DNA from: Corynebacterium mendelii
Lineage (GTDB): Bacteria; Actinomycetota; Actinomycetes; Mycobacteriales; Mycobacteriaceae
Direction of reading: 5' to 3'
Assembly (NCBI RefSeq): GCF_017307055.1
Contig: NZ_JAFLEQ010000016.1
Location: 283,852 to 323,797 of the forward strand
DNA: 39,946 nt
The notes beneath the pieces were generated by a model. It worked only from the letters and a program-made list of their open reading frames with translations, searched no databases and had not been told where the DNA came from. The position numbers and the translations under genes are program-made. Below are positions 28,264 through 37,084 of this stretch, in pieces (the stretch's first letter is position 1; each line of letters begins with the position of its first letter).

Positions 28264-29397
28264 CTACGCGTTGCTGTCGGTGCCGTCATCGGCGTCGTCG
28301 GTGACGGCGGTGGTGCGGGCTTTGGCCTGCAGGTCACTGACCACCTGCGGGGTGTCGGGCACAGTGTCCGGGGCGGGGGTGGAAAAAGCCTCCGGCAGCG
28401 GGCCGAGGGACGAGGTGGCGTGCTCGGCGACTTTCCCGGCCAGGGAACGCGATGTCGACCAGCCGATGACGGCACCGATGCCGAAGGGCACCAGTTTGCC
28501 CAGTGAGGCGGGAAGGATTTTTTTCGCGATTGTTTTGCCCGCCGTGCGGGTCAGGCGGGAGTTCAGTTCGTTCAGTTTCGCCGGAGCCAGTTTGCTGATC
28601 GCCGTCACCGCCGAGGTTGCGGAACCCGTGGAGCCGTCGGCCGACAGGTCCCCGACGAAAGCATCGACGACAGCTGTTCCCCGGGAGCCGAGCACTATCA
28701 GCAGTATCAGGGCGCGGCGGCGCTCCGGGTCGGAGATATCGGCCCCCCGCAGATAGGCGGACGCCAGGGTGTAGAGGGTGGCGGCCTCCAAAAACAGCAC
28801 TGATTCCGCGCCGATGGCGGCAGTGCCGATGGCCAGCCCAACGCCGGGGACCGCGGCGGCGAGACCGGCCGCCCCGCCGGAGGACGAGGCGATCAAACGG
28901 AAATAGTCGGTGAGCCGTTTCTGCAGCTGCTCCGGGGTGTCGTCGGGGTGTTTCGCCCGCACCCAGTCGACGTAGCCGGTCACCGTCGATGACTGCATGC
29001 CGGCTGCTTTGTCGAGCGCGTTGATCAAAATCCGGCCGACGAAACCGGCGTTGTCGGTCAACTCCCGGTGGTTGGCGCCCAAAGCCTCACGGATCGCGCC
29101 CTGCACCGAGTCATCGAGCTTGTCGCGGCGGTCGGCTGCCGCGCCGTCCCACAGCCCGGGGGTTGCCTCGCCGGTGGACAACACGTCGGTGACTTTGTCT
29201 TTGACCACTTCACCGGCAATGCTGACGGTGCGGCTGACCCGGGCGAAAGCCGACAGGCCCTCATCACTGGGGTGTGTGCCGCTGTCGCTGCCGGCCCCCG
29301 CATCCGGGTCGGGGGTGCTGGTGCGCTTGTCGTCTCGTGCGCCGTCGCGGTCGAAACGGTCACTGATGGCAGAGGGCAGACGGGAGAAAATATCCAT
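28264..29397 (-). CDS. EcsC-like protein
   Basis: 377 aa. The first 60 residues are polar and disordered (DDKRTSTPDPDAGAGSDSG). The body has the EcsC pattern: a helical lead, then a glycine-rich hydrophobic hairpin (SGGAAGLAAAVPGVGLAIGT, then AIGAESVLFLEAATLYTLAS), then YLRGADISDPERRRALILLI. A second hydrophobic GLY/PHE stretch (LGKLVPFGIGAVIGW) is near the C-terminus. EcsC-type proteins are thought to associate with membranes; function unknown. The same frame stays open upstream to 30429 but there it runs opposite the FhuF-like gene, so the ATG at 29397 is taken. It has no clear SD. It is 171 nt upstream of the ABC exporter start on the same strand, so the two may be co-transcribed. Confidence 0.65.
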   Translation of the reverse strand: MDIFSRLPSAISDRFDRDGARDDKRTSTPDPDAGAGSDSGTHPSDEGLSAFARVSRTVSIAGEVVKDKVTDVLSTGEATPGLWDGAAADRRDKLDDSVQGAIREALGANHRELTDNAGFVGRILINALDKAAGMQSSTVTGYVDWVRAKHPDDTPEQLQKRLTDYFRLIASSSGGAAGLAAAVPGVGLAIGTAAIGAESVLFLEAATLYTLASAYLRGADISDPERRRALILLIVLGSRGTAVVDAFVGDLSADGSTGSATSAVTAISKLAPAKLNELNSRLTRTAGKTIAKKILPASLGKLVPFGIGAVIGWSTSRSLAGKVAEHATSSLGPLPEAFSTPAPDTVPDTPQVVSDLQAKARTTAVTDDADDGTDSNA

Positions 29398-29667
29398 GGG
29401 TGACGGTGCAGACGCTTTCTTGTGTTCGCGGACGAAAAATACGTTGTTTCGCCGCACATACCGCGGGTATGCGGCGGCTATGCGGGGTGACAGCCTATCA
29501 ACTCTACACGCTGCGCGCCCAGCGGCACTGTCGTCGGTGCGTGGCGCGGGCAGTGCCCTATGGTGGGTGGTGGGCCACACCGCCCCCATCGGCGGCGGGG
29601 CGGGCCGCGCCCGCGGCACACCCGCGGGCGGGATCTGATTTTTCCGACTGATGAGGACACACGCGCC

Positions 29668-30525
29668 GTGACTTTTCAACTGCACCCGGTGTTCAGGCAC
29701 GTTATCGGCGACTACGGCTGGCTTGAACCCTGTCTGGTCCCCGGACCGGACAGTGCGGTGCTTACCGTCGGTGAGCTTGCCCGGCCGGGGACAATCGATG
29801 CCTGTCTGGCAGCTGCCGCGGCCCGCTTCCCCATGGGAAACCGGCGTTTCGAAGCCCAGGTGTGGTGGTTTTCGGCCATAAACTCCCTGGTGGTGCCCGC
29901 CGTGGACGCCATGGTGGAATACAGCGCCGCGGCCAGCCTCGACATCGGCTGCGGGCAGCTTTTTGTCCGCCACACCAGCAGCGGATCCGGCCAGGCGGAG
30001 CAGCCCTACTACTGGATGGGTTTCACTCCCCGGGTCGACGACGGTGCCGACGGTGATGATCCCGCCGTGTGGCACCGGGCCGGCCGGGAGCTGGCCGCAA
30101 GTCTGGGGCCGCTGGTGGAGTGCCTGTGCGAGCATGCCGGGCTGCGGCCCGGGCCATTGTGGGCGATTGTCGGTGACGGATTGAGCGGGGCGGCGGCTGC
30201 CGCCGGAAACCATGCTTTCGACCCTTACCGGGGGGTGCATGTGGGCCTGGAACTCAACCGCGGCCTGGCCGACGGTGTGGGCGGATCGGTTGTCCTGCCG
30301 CCGCCGCGGTTTATCGACGTCTGTGACGGGGTGATCCGGGCAACCGACACCGCCGCCGCCGAGAAGGGGGTGGACTCGCCGGATGTGCATACCGCGATCA
30401 GACGCAACTCCTGCTGCATGATCTACCACAACCCGTCGTCGGACAAATGCGTCAGCTGCCCGAAAAAGACCCCGGCGGAGAAAGACCGTGATCTTCTCGC
30501 CTACGTCAGCTCGATGGAGCCGTAG
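29668..30525 (+). CDS. FhuF-like siderophore-iron reductase (2Fe-2S)
   Basis: 285 aa. The C-terminus carries the FhuF cluster signature C-C-x10-C-x2-C: Cys249, Cys250, Cys261, Cys264, in RRNSCCMIYHNPSSDKCVSC. FhuF proteins reduce ferric siderophore complexes in the cytoplasm to free the iron; the atypical CC-x10-CxxC 2Fe-2S site is diagnostic. The N-terminal part (VWWFSAINSLVVPAVDAMVEY) fits the family's helical FhuF domain. The GTG at 29668 is chosen because GAGGAC stands 9 nt ahead; the frame extends to 29560 without likeness. No siderophore transporter is adjacent, though the MFS exporter downstream could be one; DtxR-type control is expected, but I did not find a convincing iron box. Confidence 0.85.
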   Translation: MTFQLHPVFRHVIGDYGWLEPCLVPGPDSAVLTVGELARPGTIDACLAAAAARFPMGNRRFEAQVWWFSAINSLVVPAVDAMVEYSAAASLDIGCGQLFVRHTSSGSGQAEQPYYWMGFTPRVDDGADGDDPAVWHRAGRELAASLGPLVECLCEHAGLRPGPLWAIVGDGLSGAAAAAGNHAFDPYRGVHVGLELNRGLADGVGGSVVLPPPRFIDVCDGVIRATDTAAAEKGVDSPDVHTAIRRNSCCMIYHNPSSDKCVSCPKKTPAEKDRDLLAYVSSMEP

Positions 30526-30558
30526 GGCGGATACTGTGCCGTTGCGGGCGTAAAAAAA

Positions 30559-30586
30559 GGGGCGGGTCCCGCCGTGCCCGCGCCCC
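30559..30586 (+). terminator. Weak terminator candidate after the FhuF-like gene
   Basis: GGGGC-GGG (30559-30566) can pair with CCC-gc-GCCCC (30577-30586). Seven A precede it and seven T lie about 20 nt further on. An alternative small stem is GGCGGG-T-CCCGCC. The distance to the T-run makes this uncertain. Confidence 0.25.
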
Positions 30587-30781
30587 GGGGCGGAAGGGGG
30601 GTGATTGTTTTTTTAACCGCCTGCGGCTTGCACGCCCCACCGGCTGCCCGTGCCGCCTACAGTGGGGGCGCGGGGCAGTGAAGGCACCAATGAACACACC
30701 GCGACCGCTTGCCCGCCCTGCCGTGGGTTCGTGGGCGGGCCGGTTTCCCATCCATCCACCGTAAGGTCAAGGTTAGAACTT

Positions 30782-31540
30782 GTGAGTTTTTTCGAGGATC
30801 TCGCCAGCGTTCTGGACGAGCACAACATTGAGCAGCGCATCACTGAAGCAGTGATGCACATCCCGGTGTCCGGGAACCTGGATTTACGGATCACCGTCGA
30901 CAATGAGGTGCTGCCGGCGGCGAATATCAGGCTGCACTGCCTGACCGACGACGGCGACGATGATCTGCCGCCGAAACTGTTGGCGGTGGTGTTTTCGGTG
31001 TCCGCCGCCGTCGACGCGATCGTCGGTTTCCTGGAGACCGCCGACGCCATGGAATTTATCGACCAGTTGATCGACGATCCGCTGGGGCGGATCAGTGAAC
31101 TGGATTTCACCGGCACCGACACCGGTATCCCGGTGGCCTACGCGCCGGTGGGCGACAGCTCCCAGATCATGGTCGAGATCACCCGCGACGCCGACGGGGT
31201 GTCGGTGGCTGAGGTGGCTATGGTGGTCTGCCCGCAGCAGCTCACCGAAGCTCTCGCGGATATCGACGATGCCATGGACACCGGCAGCCACGATGAGCGG
31301 CTGGCGGTGATCAGGCAAAACATTTTCGATGACCTCACCGGGGCCGGAACCGGCCTGGGGGAGGGCACTTTTTTGTCCCTGGGCAGCTACACCAATTTCG
31401 ACCGGCTGATGAAAGTGCTGCCGTTCATCGCCTCCCATGCGGCCGGGTGGGAACAGGAACTCGTTGCCAGTGATTCCCCCGCCCAGTATTCCGGCATCCC
31501 GCAGGATGTGCTGGCCCACCTTCTGGGGCTGGGGGACTGA
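30782..31540 (+). CDS. Hypothetical acidic protein
   Basis: 252 aa, acidic, no signal peptide or clear membrane helix. The GTG at 30782 (MSFFEDLASVLDEHNIEQR) is chosen over an upstream frame because AAGG stands 9 nt ahead and the part before it has unnatural composition. Alternating beta-like and helical stretches (NLDLRITVDNEVLPAANIRL, then SQIMVEITRDADGVSVAEVA) suggest a two-domain alpha/beta protein, but I recognise no family. Strong third-position GC bias and tight convergence (7 nt) with the next gene support that it is real. It stands alone on its strand, with 256 nt to the FhuF-like gene. Confidence 0.7.
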   Translation: MSFFEDLASVLDEHNIEQRITEAVMHIPVSGNLDLRITVDNEVLPAANIRLHCLTDDGDDDLPPKLLAVVFSVSAAVDAIVGFLETADAMEFIDQLIDDPLGRISELDFTGTDTGIPVAYAPVGDSSQIMVEITRDADGVSVAEVAMVVCPQQLTEALADIDDAMDTGSHDERLAVIRQNIFDDLTGAGTGLGEGTFLSLGSYTNFDRLMKVLPFIASHAAGWEQELVASDSPAQYSGIPQDVLAHLLGLGD

Positions 31541-31547
31541 CAGCAGA

Positions 31548-32057
31548 TCATGCCGCCTGCGGCGGGGCGGTGAAAAGCTCCGCGGGGGAGGCGACGGGGG
31601 AAAAATCCGCGTCGACCAGATAACAGTAGGTCGGGTCGGTCCGCCCCATGATTTCATGCACCGTCGACGGGGCGTTGTGCCCTGTCACAGTGGTCATCCA
31701 GGCATCCGCTATCCGCCGGTCGACCGGTTGCCCCTGTGTGCCGGTGATGGTGGCGACAATGAGATAGGCCGGGATGCGTCCGGTCATCTCCCGCACGGTG
31801 CGGCGCACAAACCCGCCGGTGCGGTACCGGGTGATGGTGATTGTCAGGGCGGGGCTGACGGTGGTGGCCGGAAGCGTGGTCGACGGTGGCCGCCACCCGG
31901 GTGTGTCACGGGCCAGGGAGCGGGGATGGGCGGCAAGCGAATGCAGTTTCGCCGCCGCCAGGCCGCCGGCGCGCCGGATGGTGTGTTCCATCCGGGCAGT
32001 GCCGCCGGCGGCCCGGTGGCGGGTGGGGCACGGGATCATCGGTGCGGTCTTTTTCAT
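31548..32057 (-). CDS. Hypothetical protein
   Basis: 169 aa, no recognised family. The N-terminal third is basic and Pro-rich. The later part (TVSPALTITITRYRTGGFV, then IPAYLIVATITGTQG and YCYLVDADFSPVA) has a regular beta-strand rhythm like a small beta-barrel or adaptor fold. The ATG at 32057 (MKKTAPMIPC) has only a weak SD; an inner ATG at 31991 (MEHTIRRAGG) is an alternative. It converges with the preceding plus gene and is divergent from the MFS gene, with 186 nt between. Coding status rests on codon bias and on the absence of a better frame. Confidence 0.5.
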   Translation of the reverse strand: MKKTAPMIPCPTRHRAAGGTARMEHTIRRAGGLAAAKLHSLAAHPRSLARDTPGWRPPSTTLPATTVSPALTITITRYRTGGFVRRTVREMTGRIPAYLIVATITGTQGQPVDRRIADAWMTTVTGHNAPSTVHEIMGRTDPTYCYLVDADFSPVASPAELFTAPPQAA

Positions 32058-32230
32058 GGGGCCTGACCCTAGCGGCTGCCCGCGGGATCACCCCGGCAAA
32101 AATCGAACACATGTCTTCATTATTTTTTGCCGTGCCCGCTATGTCGGTGACGGTGCATCCACCGCACGCCCATGCGGCCGGTTTGTTGGCTGCACGGCAA
32201 CCCGGTGTGCGCGCGGCGGCCCGCCGCGGC

Positions 32231-32236
32231 TAGGGT
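32231..32236 (+). promoter_or_regulatory. -10 box for leaderless MFS gene
   Basis: TAGGGT ends 7 nt before the GTG at 32244. Position 4 deviates from TAnAnT. No good SD is present. Confidence 0.3.
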
Positions 32237-32243
32237 GCGTGAG

Positions 32244-33638
32244 GTGAGCAGTGGAGGAAAAAACAACCGGCGTTCCACCGACGGGGGTGGGGGCCGAATC
32301 CGTCGGCCGGGGACAGCCCGGCCCGCCGCAGAGACGATTCCGGCCGAAATCCGGGTGCTGGTGGCGGCGGCGTTCATCATTGCCGTGGGCTTCGGTCTGA
32401 TTGCCCCGATCATCCCGCAGTTTGCCCGCAGTTTTGATGTGTCGATGGCTGCTGCGGGATTCGTGGTCAGTGTGTTCGCGCTGTCCCGGCTGCTGTTCGC
32501 CCCGCAGTCGGGCCGCCTGGTGGACCGGCTGGGTTCACGGAAGGTCTACATCACCGGTCTGGTCACCGTGGCCACCGCCACCGGGCTGGTGGCTGTGGCC
32601 CAGACCTACTGGCAGATTCTGCTGCTGCGCGGGATCGCCGGCATCGGTTCGACGATGTTCACCGTCTCGGCGATGGGGCTTATTGTGCGTATCGCCCCGC
32701 CGTCGATCAGGGGCCGGGCGACCAGCACCTATGCGACGGCTTTTCTTGTCGGCTCGATCATCGGTCCGGTCATCGGTGCCGCCTTGTCGGTGCTGGGTAT
32801 GCGTCCGCCGTTCGCCATCTATGCGGCGGCACTGTACCTGGCGGCGGGTGTGGTGTGGAAAAAACTCAACCCGGCGACCATCTACACCTACGAGCACACC
32901 AACACTGATCCCCCGATGACCTTCCGGCAGGCTCTGTCCGACAGCGCCTACCGGGCGGCCCTGGTGGGCGGCTTCGCCAACGGGTGGGCGAACCTGGGGG
33001 TGCGCATTGCGTTGCTGCCGCTGTTTGCCGCCCACGCTTTCCACCGCGGCGGGGCTGTCGCCGGTATCGCCCTGGCGGCGTTCGCGGTCGGTAATGCCGC
33101 GGCCCTGCAGGTTTCCGGCAGGTTGGCCGACCGGATCGGGCGCAAGCCACTGGTGGTGGCCGGGTTGGTGGTCAATGCCGTGTTTACCGCGGCCATCGGG
33201 CTGACTGATTCACCGGCGGGCCTGCTGATTGTCAGTGTCGGTGCCGGTGCCGGGGCGGGTCTTTTTGTGCCCGCCCACCAGGCCACCATCGCCGATGTGA
33301 TCGGCAACAAACGCTCCGGCGGGACGGTGCTGGCACGGTTCCAGATGTGCCAGGACTTCGGGGCGATCGCAGGCCCGGTGGTTGTCGGTGCCCTGGCCGA
33401 CCGGTTCGGCTACGCCGCGGGTTTCGGCATCAGTGGCGTGGTTTCCCTGCTGGCGGCTGTGGTGTGGATCGTCCACGGCCGGGAAACACTGCCGGACGCT
33501 GACACCACCGGTGGGGCCGGCCCTGCCGCCGCGTCCCGGCGGTGGTGGCGCCGGGGTGCCCGGCACACCACCAACGGCCCCTGTGCCGGGGCGGTGGCCG
33601 AACCACCCCATCTTCCCGGCCACGGGCCGAAAAACTGA
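32244..33638 (+). CDS. MFS multidrug-type exporter
   Basis: 464 aa, integral membrane, about 12 helices. After a basic 35-residue lead come IRVLVAAAFIIAVGFGLIAP (TM1) and the motif-A loop GRLVDRLGSRKVY between TM2 and TM3, repeated in the second half as GRLADRIGRKPLVV. RGIAGIGSTMFTVSAMGLIV and STYATAFLVGSIIGPVIGAA fit the antiporter motif region of DHA1-type drug exporters. The substrate is unknown. The last 50 residues are a Gly/Arg/Pro-rich cytoplasmic tail. The GTG at 32244 is preferred for its -10 box; GTG 32235 is possible. It is the only transporter near the FhuF-like gene, but nothing in the sequence shows that it exports siderophores. Confidence 0.88.
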   Translation: MSSGGKNNRRSTDGGGGRIRRPGTARPAAETIPAEIRVLVAAAFIIAVGFGLIAPIIPQFARSFDVSMAAAGFVVSVFALSRLLFAPQSGRLVDRLGSRKVYITGLVTVATATGLVAVAQTYWQILLLRGIAGIGSTMFTVSAMGLIVRIAPPSIRGRATSTYATAFLVGSIIGPVIGAALSVLGMRPPFAIYAAALYLAAGVVWKKLNPATIYTYEHTNTDPPMTFRQALSDSAYRAALVGGFANGWANLGVRIALLPLFAAHAFHRGGAVAGIALAAFAVGNAAALQVSGRLADRIGRKPLVVAGLVVNAVFTAAIGLTDSPAGLLIVSVGAGAGAGLFVPAHQATIADVIGNKRSGGTVLARFQMCQDFGAIAGPVVVGALADRFGYAAGFGISGVVSLLAAVVWIVHGRETLPDADTTGGAGPAAASRRWWRRGARHTTNGPCAGAVAEPPHLPGHGPKN

Positions 33639-33641
33639 CAC

Positions 33642-33659
33642 CACAGAAAAACTTCTGTG
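33642..33659 (+). terminator. Hairpin after the MFS gene
   Basis: CACAGAA-AAAC-TTCTGTG, a perfect 7-bp stem with a 4-nt loop starting 4 nt after the MFS stop. It lacks a T-run, so it may only protect the 3' end of the mRNA. Confidence 0.3.
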
Positions 33660-33774
33660 CACCAAAAATCCCGGGTGGTGGTGCTCCCTGCGCCGCCAGG
33701 CGGGTGCCCGCAGGCCAGGGCACGGCAGTGACGATCACACGCGGTGGCATGCACCCCTGATTGGCCGGTGGCTG

Positions 33775-34857
33775 TCAGCAGCCGCCGCAGGCCAGCCACT
33801 GGCGGCACAGGTCGGTGGGCAGCATGTGCTCCAGCGCGAGCCGGAAGTTCACCGGGCAGCTTCCGGTGTGGCCGGTATAGTGCGCCCGGCCCAGCACGCA
33901 GTACTGCTGGGTGCGGGTGACATGCGGGCCGGTTTTGCGCACCGCGATGACAATCTGTGTGCCACGCTCGGCCTGGTCGATATAGGCCCCGGCAGCCGGG
34001 TCGGCGGCGGACAAACCGGGACTGGAACACCAGTTCACAAGCCGCGGGGACAGCGCATAGGTCTCCCGGTTGGCGGTGGCCACAACACCGGCGCCCTGGG
34101 TGACGGTGGCCAGAAGAAGAATCTGGTTGCGCTCGGCAAAAACGTAGTCCCCGTCACCGGTGACCGGCACCGGATGATCCCCAAAAATGGCGGGATCGGC
34201 CGCGGCCACCAGCTCCCGGGCACTGTAGTCGGCGTGCAGCCGCAGCACCCCGCCGAAACATCCCGGATCATCACTGACAGCCACCACCCCACCCAGGTGG
34301 TGGCGGCGGGTGGTCACGGCAAAAAGCTGCTCCAGCTCCTCGGCGACCAGCCGGTGGCGGGCCACCATCGCCAACGCCCGGTCAGGATCCCCCGGCCAGC
34401 CTGTGGGCTGTGGGCCGGACATATCGGGTCCGAACAGCTGGGCCAGAAACATCACCGCCAGACTGCGGTGCACGGCGGGCAGCTCATCCAGCCGTGCCCC
34501 GCTGCGGGCGATATCGGTGTAGGCCTTCGCGCGGAAAACATCACTGACGTGGATGAACCGCCGGATTCTGCCGAGTAAAAACGCCAGCTCCCCATCACCG
34601 GATACGATGTTTTCCCCCAGCAGCCCCGCCCGGGCCCGCCACACCGTCCAGCAGTCCGGCCAGGTCGACAGATCATCGGCGACAACCGGCCCGGACGGGT
34701 TGTCCAGGTAGATATCCTCGACCAGGGTGGCTGTCCGCAACACGAAATCCCGCAGCACATCAAGCTTTTTCTCGGCGACAAGACGGGCGATCCTGGCCCG
34801 AGCGGCGGCCTGGCGCTGGGGGCAGGCGGGGGCCTGAGAGTGGTGTGTCCGTGGCAT
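33775..34857 (-). CDS. DUF3427-like protein without helicase, paralogue A
   Basis: 360 aa. The order of motifs matches the C-terminal region of PLD/helicase proteins with DUF3427 as I remember it: RRFIHVSDVFRAKAY (99-113; family lLHvDDpeR), LRLHADYSARELVAAA (205-220; H-Y-S-x-x-E), ETYALSPRLVNWCSS (265-279), AYIDQAERGTQIVIAVR (291-307), QYCVLGRAHYTGHTGSCPVN (318-337) and a final LPTDLCRQW. Helicase and PLD domains are absent, and the N-terminus (MPRTHHSQAPACPQRQAA) is short. The protein ends in LACGGC. It is a clear paralogue of the next gene upstream. The family call is from pattern memory, so moderate; a role in DNA handling or defence is inference. No SD is visible at the ATG. Confidence 0.6.
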   Translation of the reverse strand: MPRTHHSQAPACPQRQAAARARIARLVAEKKLDVLRDFVLRTATLVEDIYLDNPSGPVVADDLSTWPDCWTVWRARAGLLGENIVSGDGELAFLLGRIRRFIHVSDVFRAKAYTDIARSGARLDELPAVHRSLAVMFLAQLFGPDMSGPQPTGWPGDPDRALAMVARHRLVAEELEQLFAVTTRRHHLGGVVAVSDDPGCFGGVLRLHADYSARELVAAADPAIFGDHPVPVTGDGDYVFAERNQILLLATVTQGAGVVATANRETYALSPRLVNWCSSPGLSAADPAAGAYIDQAERGTQIVIAVRKTGPHVTRTQQYCVLGRAHYTGHTGSCPVNFRLALEHMLPTDLCRQWLACGGC

Positions 34858-35110
34858 GGTGTTGATTCGGGATCTTGTGGTGGTCTCCCCCGGGCATACC
34901 GGCCTGTCCCGCCGTCACCTCGGCGGTGGAAAAGCGACCGGGGGAATGAAAAACACACAGACTGTGCGTGGCATCGAGGCTACACCGGCGGCAGGCGGTC
35001 CGGCGGCGGGGGAGACCACCGGGATTTGCCGCCGATCACACATCCGCCGGGCCGCCATTGATGGCCCGGCCCGGGCTTTTGTCCGCGGCGTATTTTCTGT
35101 CGCGGGAGAG

Positions 35111-36181
35111 TCAGCAGCCGCAGCTCAGCCAGTCGGAGACCAAATCTGTCGGCATCGATTTGTCCAGGGTGAAGGTGTATTCGGGGCGCTCGTCGTCGGT
35201 GGTGACCACCGATTTCACTGAAATGGGGCCCAGCAGCATGAACCCGTTGCTCGACAGATTCGGCGGCCGGACCGCAGCCACCAGCCGGATGCCGAGATCC
35301 CTGTGCCGGGCAACATAGTCAGCGATCACCGGATCCGCACCCGGGACCGGTGGGTACCAGGCCATCATCCGGGGGGTGATCGCCCGGGTGTAACGCAATT
35401 TCCGCCCCTGCTCGTCGGTGGCCCGGTTCATCTGCAGGTTCGCCATGCCCAGCAGTATCCGCTCGGAGTCGAAATACACCGGTTCCTGTTTTTTGTTGCT
35501 AATGGCCACCATCTCATCGAGCGGGGCGCCCGACAGTGCACAGTAGAGCTCAATCGGCTGGTATGTCGCGTGGTAGCGCAGCATCGATGCACCCAATTCC
35601 CGGGGCAACGCAGCGAAGTGGTGTCGGTGGGTGCGTGTGGAGGCGGCCAGAAGCTGTTTGAGTTCCTGGTAAAACGCCGGGTAGCGGCGAATGGCATACA
35701 GGGCGTCCGCCAGTGAGGTATCGCCCACCGGTCCGATCGGGTTGACCCCGGCGGACGGCTGCGGGCAGGGACAGTCGATCGTCAACAGTCCCACAAGCAT
35801 CCGGGCCGCGGTCAGATGCGGGGCATCCATGTCCTGGACGAAAGGACCCAGCGGATTGGCGATGCGCAGATAGCGCTGGGCACGCACCTCATCGTCGACA
35901 TGCAAAAACCGGTGCGCCCTGTCAAGCAGAAACTTCTCCCCGCCGGTCGTGTCGGACGACGGCTCGGCAAGACCGGCCTGTCTGAGTCTTTCCGTCCAGC
36001 TGCACGGTGGCAGCACCTCAACTGAATCCTCGCCAAGCGGTGCGGAGCCGATATGCCCGAAAGAGCGGTAAATCATCGGCAGAGGATAAAACGACACCCG
36101 GGTGAAACTCGCCAGATCGGTGGTCCCGACCTCGGACACGCGTTCATACAAGTGGTGGTCTGTTTTCTCGTCGAAAATCAT
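35111..36181 (-). CDS. DUF3427-like protein without helicase, paralogue B
   Basis: 356 aa, same order of motifs as paralogue A: HRFLHVDDEVRAQRYLRI, YQELKQLLAASTRTHRHHF (A: AEELEQLFAVTTRRHHL), LRYHATYQPIELYCALSG, LRYTRAITPRMMAWYPP, GIRLVAAVRPP, GFMLLGPISVKSVV and SMPTDLVSDW, ending WLSCGC. The C-terminal Cys tail is thus shared with A (WLACGGC). A frame start at a TTG (36208) exists, but AGGAAG stands 8 nt before the ATG at 36181, which is preferred (MIFDEKTDHHL). It lies 253 nt upstream of A and both read away from the CTAG-rich region. Inner Cys-Pro-Cys (DCPCPQP) is a further difference from A. Confidence 0.6.
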   Translation of the reverse strand: MIFDEKTDHHLYERVSEVGTTDLASFTRVSFYPLPMIYRSFGHIGSAPLGEDSVEVLPPCSWTERLRQAGLAEPSSDTTGGEKFLLDRAHRFLHVDDEVRAQRYLRIANPLGPFVQDMDAPHLTAARMLVGLLTIDCPCPQPSAGVNPIGPVGDTSLADALYAIRRYPAFYQELKQLLAASTRTHRHHFAALPRELGASMLRYHATYQPIELYCALSGAPLDEMVAISNKKQEPVYFDSERILLGMANLQMNRATDEQGRKLRYTRAITPRMMAWYPPVPGADPVIADYVARHRDLGIRLVAAVRPPNLSSNGFMLLGPISVKSVVTTDDERPEYTFTLDKSMPTDLVSDWLSCGC

Positions 36182-36799
36182 GGGTACCACTTCCTGGGTG
36201 GTTGACAAACAGCATTGGCCAGCGCCCCATGAGTCAGGGGCAACCCCTATCGCACGGGTGCAGCCGGGAAGCCATAGCTCACTCTAGCAGTTCCCGTCGG
36301 CTGCACATACAATTCCGCCGCTAGGGAAAGCTACGGCAGGGCAACCGGAATAGTCCAGGTGATCCACCCTTGAACATAGTTCAATTCGGTGATGGGGGTG
36401 TCGATGAGTAAACCGTGGCGCAGGAGTCGATATCTAACAGGAAAATCATCTCTGCTACTAAAAGGCGGTGGGTGTGATGGGGTGCCGTGGTGGGTGGGGT
36501 TCTCGCGGTAAAAAGCGGTGTCATGACGACCGGTCGATGTGCGGTCTTTCGTTGCGTTAAAACAATCGAAACCGTAGCTGGGGATGAAGGTGCTGGTGGA
36601 GCGAAAGAGTTATGTCGCTTATTTTTCCCGACGCACGGCACTATTGATGCGGCGCAATCAGGGCACTTTATCGACTAGTTCGTTTAGCTCGTGTCGTCAG
36701 GTGGGAGTGGCGGCACCAGTCTCACCTGCGTCGATGGTCGGGAGGAGTTGATTTTTTTCTCTCTCTCGGCAGCTATGTATTTCTTTCGGCAGGTTTTGG

Positions 36800-36814
36800 T
36801 CTAGGAACCCTAGA
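36800..36814. repeat. Perfect inverted repeat TCTAGG-AAC-CCTAGA
   Basis: A 6-bp perfect palindromic pair with a 3-nt loop, containing two of the ten CTAG sites in the region. It could be a protein-binding site or small hairpin; no T-run follows. Confidence 0.5.
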
Positions 36815-37059
36815 GGGGTAAAACACTCCAGGTGGCCCAGCTGGCCGCCGCGCCGATAAGTGGTGAAAACATTGTTTTTTATCGTCTAGGCACGCTAGGA
36901 TTATGCAGTCCTTAAAAAGATGACCAGTGTGCTGCGTGATAGCGCCCGTGTTCTGCCGGTTGGCCAGTAGAGAAAAGCTCTATGGTCCATCCCGCGGAAT
37001 TGGTGGCTGTTGTTATTCCACCTGGGCGTTTCACCACCGAACTGTAGTTGTTACCAGCT

Positions 37060-37084
37060 GCTAGCTATGTTTTTTCTGGCTAGC
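37060..37084. repeat. GCTAGC pair flanking a T-run
   Basis: GCTAGC at 37060-37065 and again at 37079-37084. As each copy is self-complementary, they can act as direct or inverted repeats. The 13 nt between contain six T. A third CTAG follows at 37093. Confidence 0.45.

Noticed and set aside
29398..30429. Upstream extension of the EcsC-like gene to 721 codons
   Set aside because: It runs opposite the well supported FhuF-like gene, has unnatural composition, and the domain starts at the ATG at 29397.
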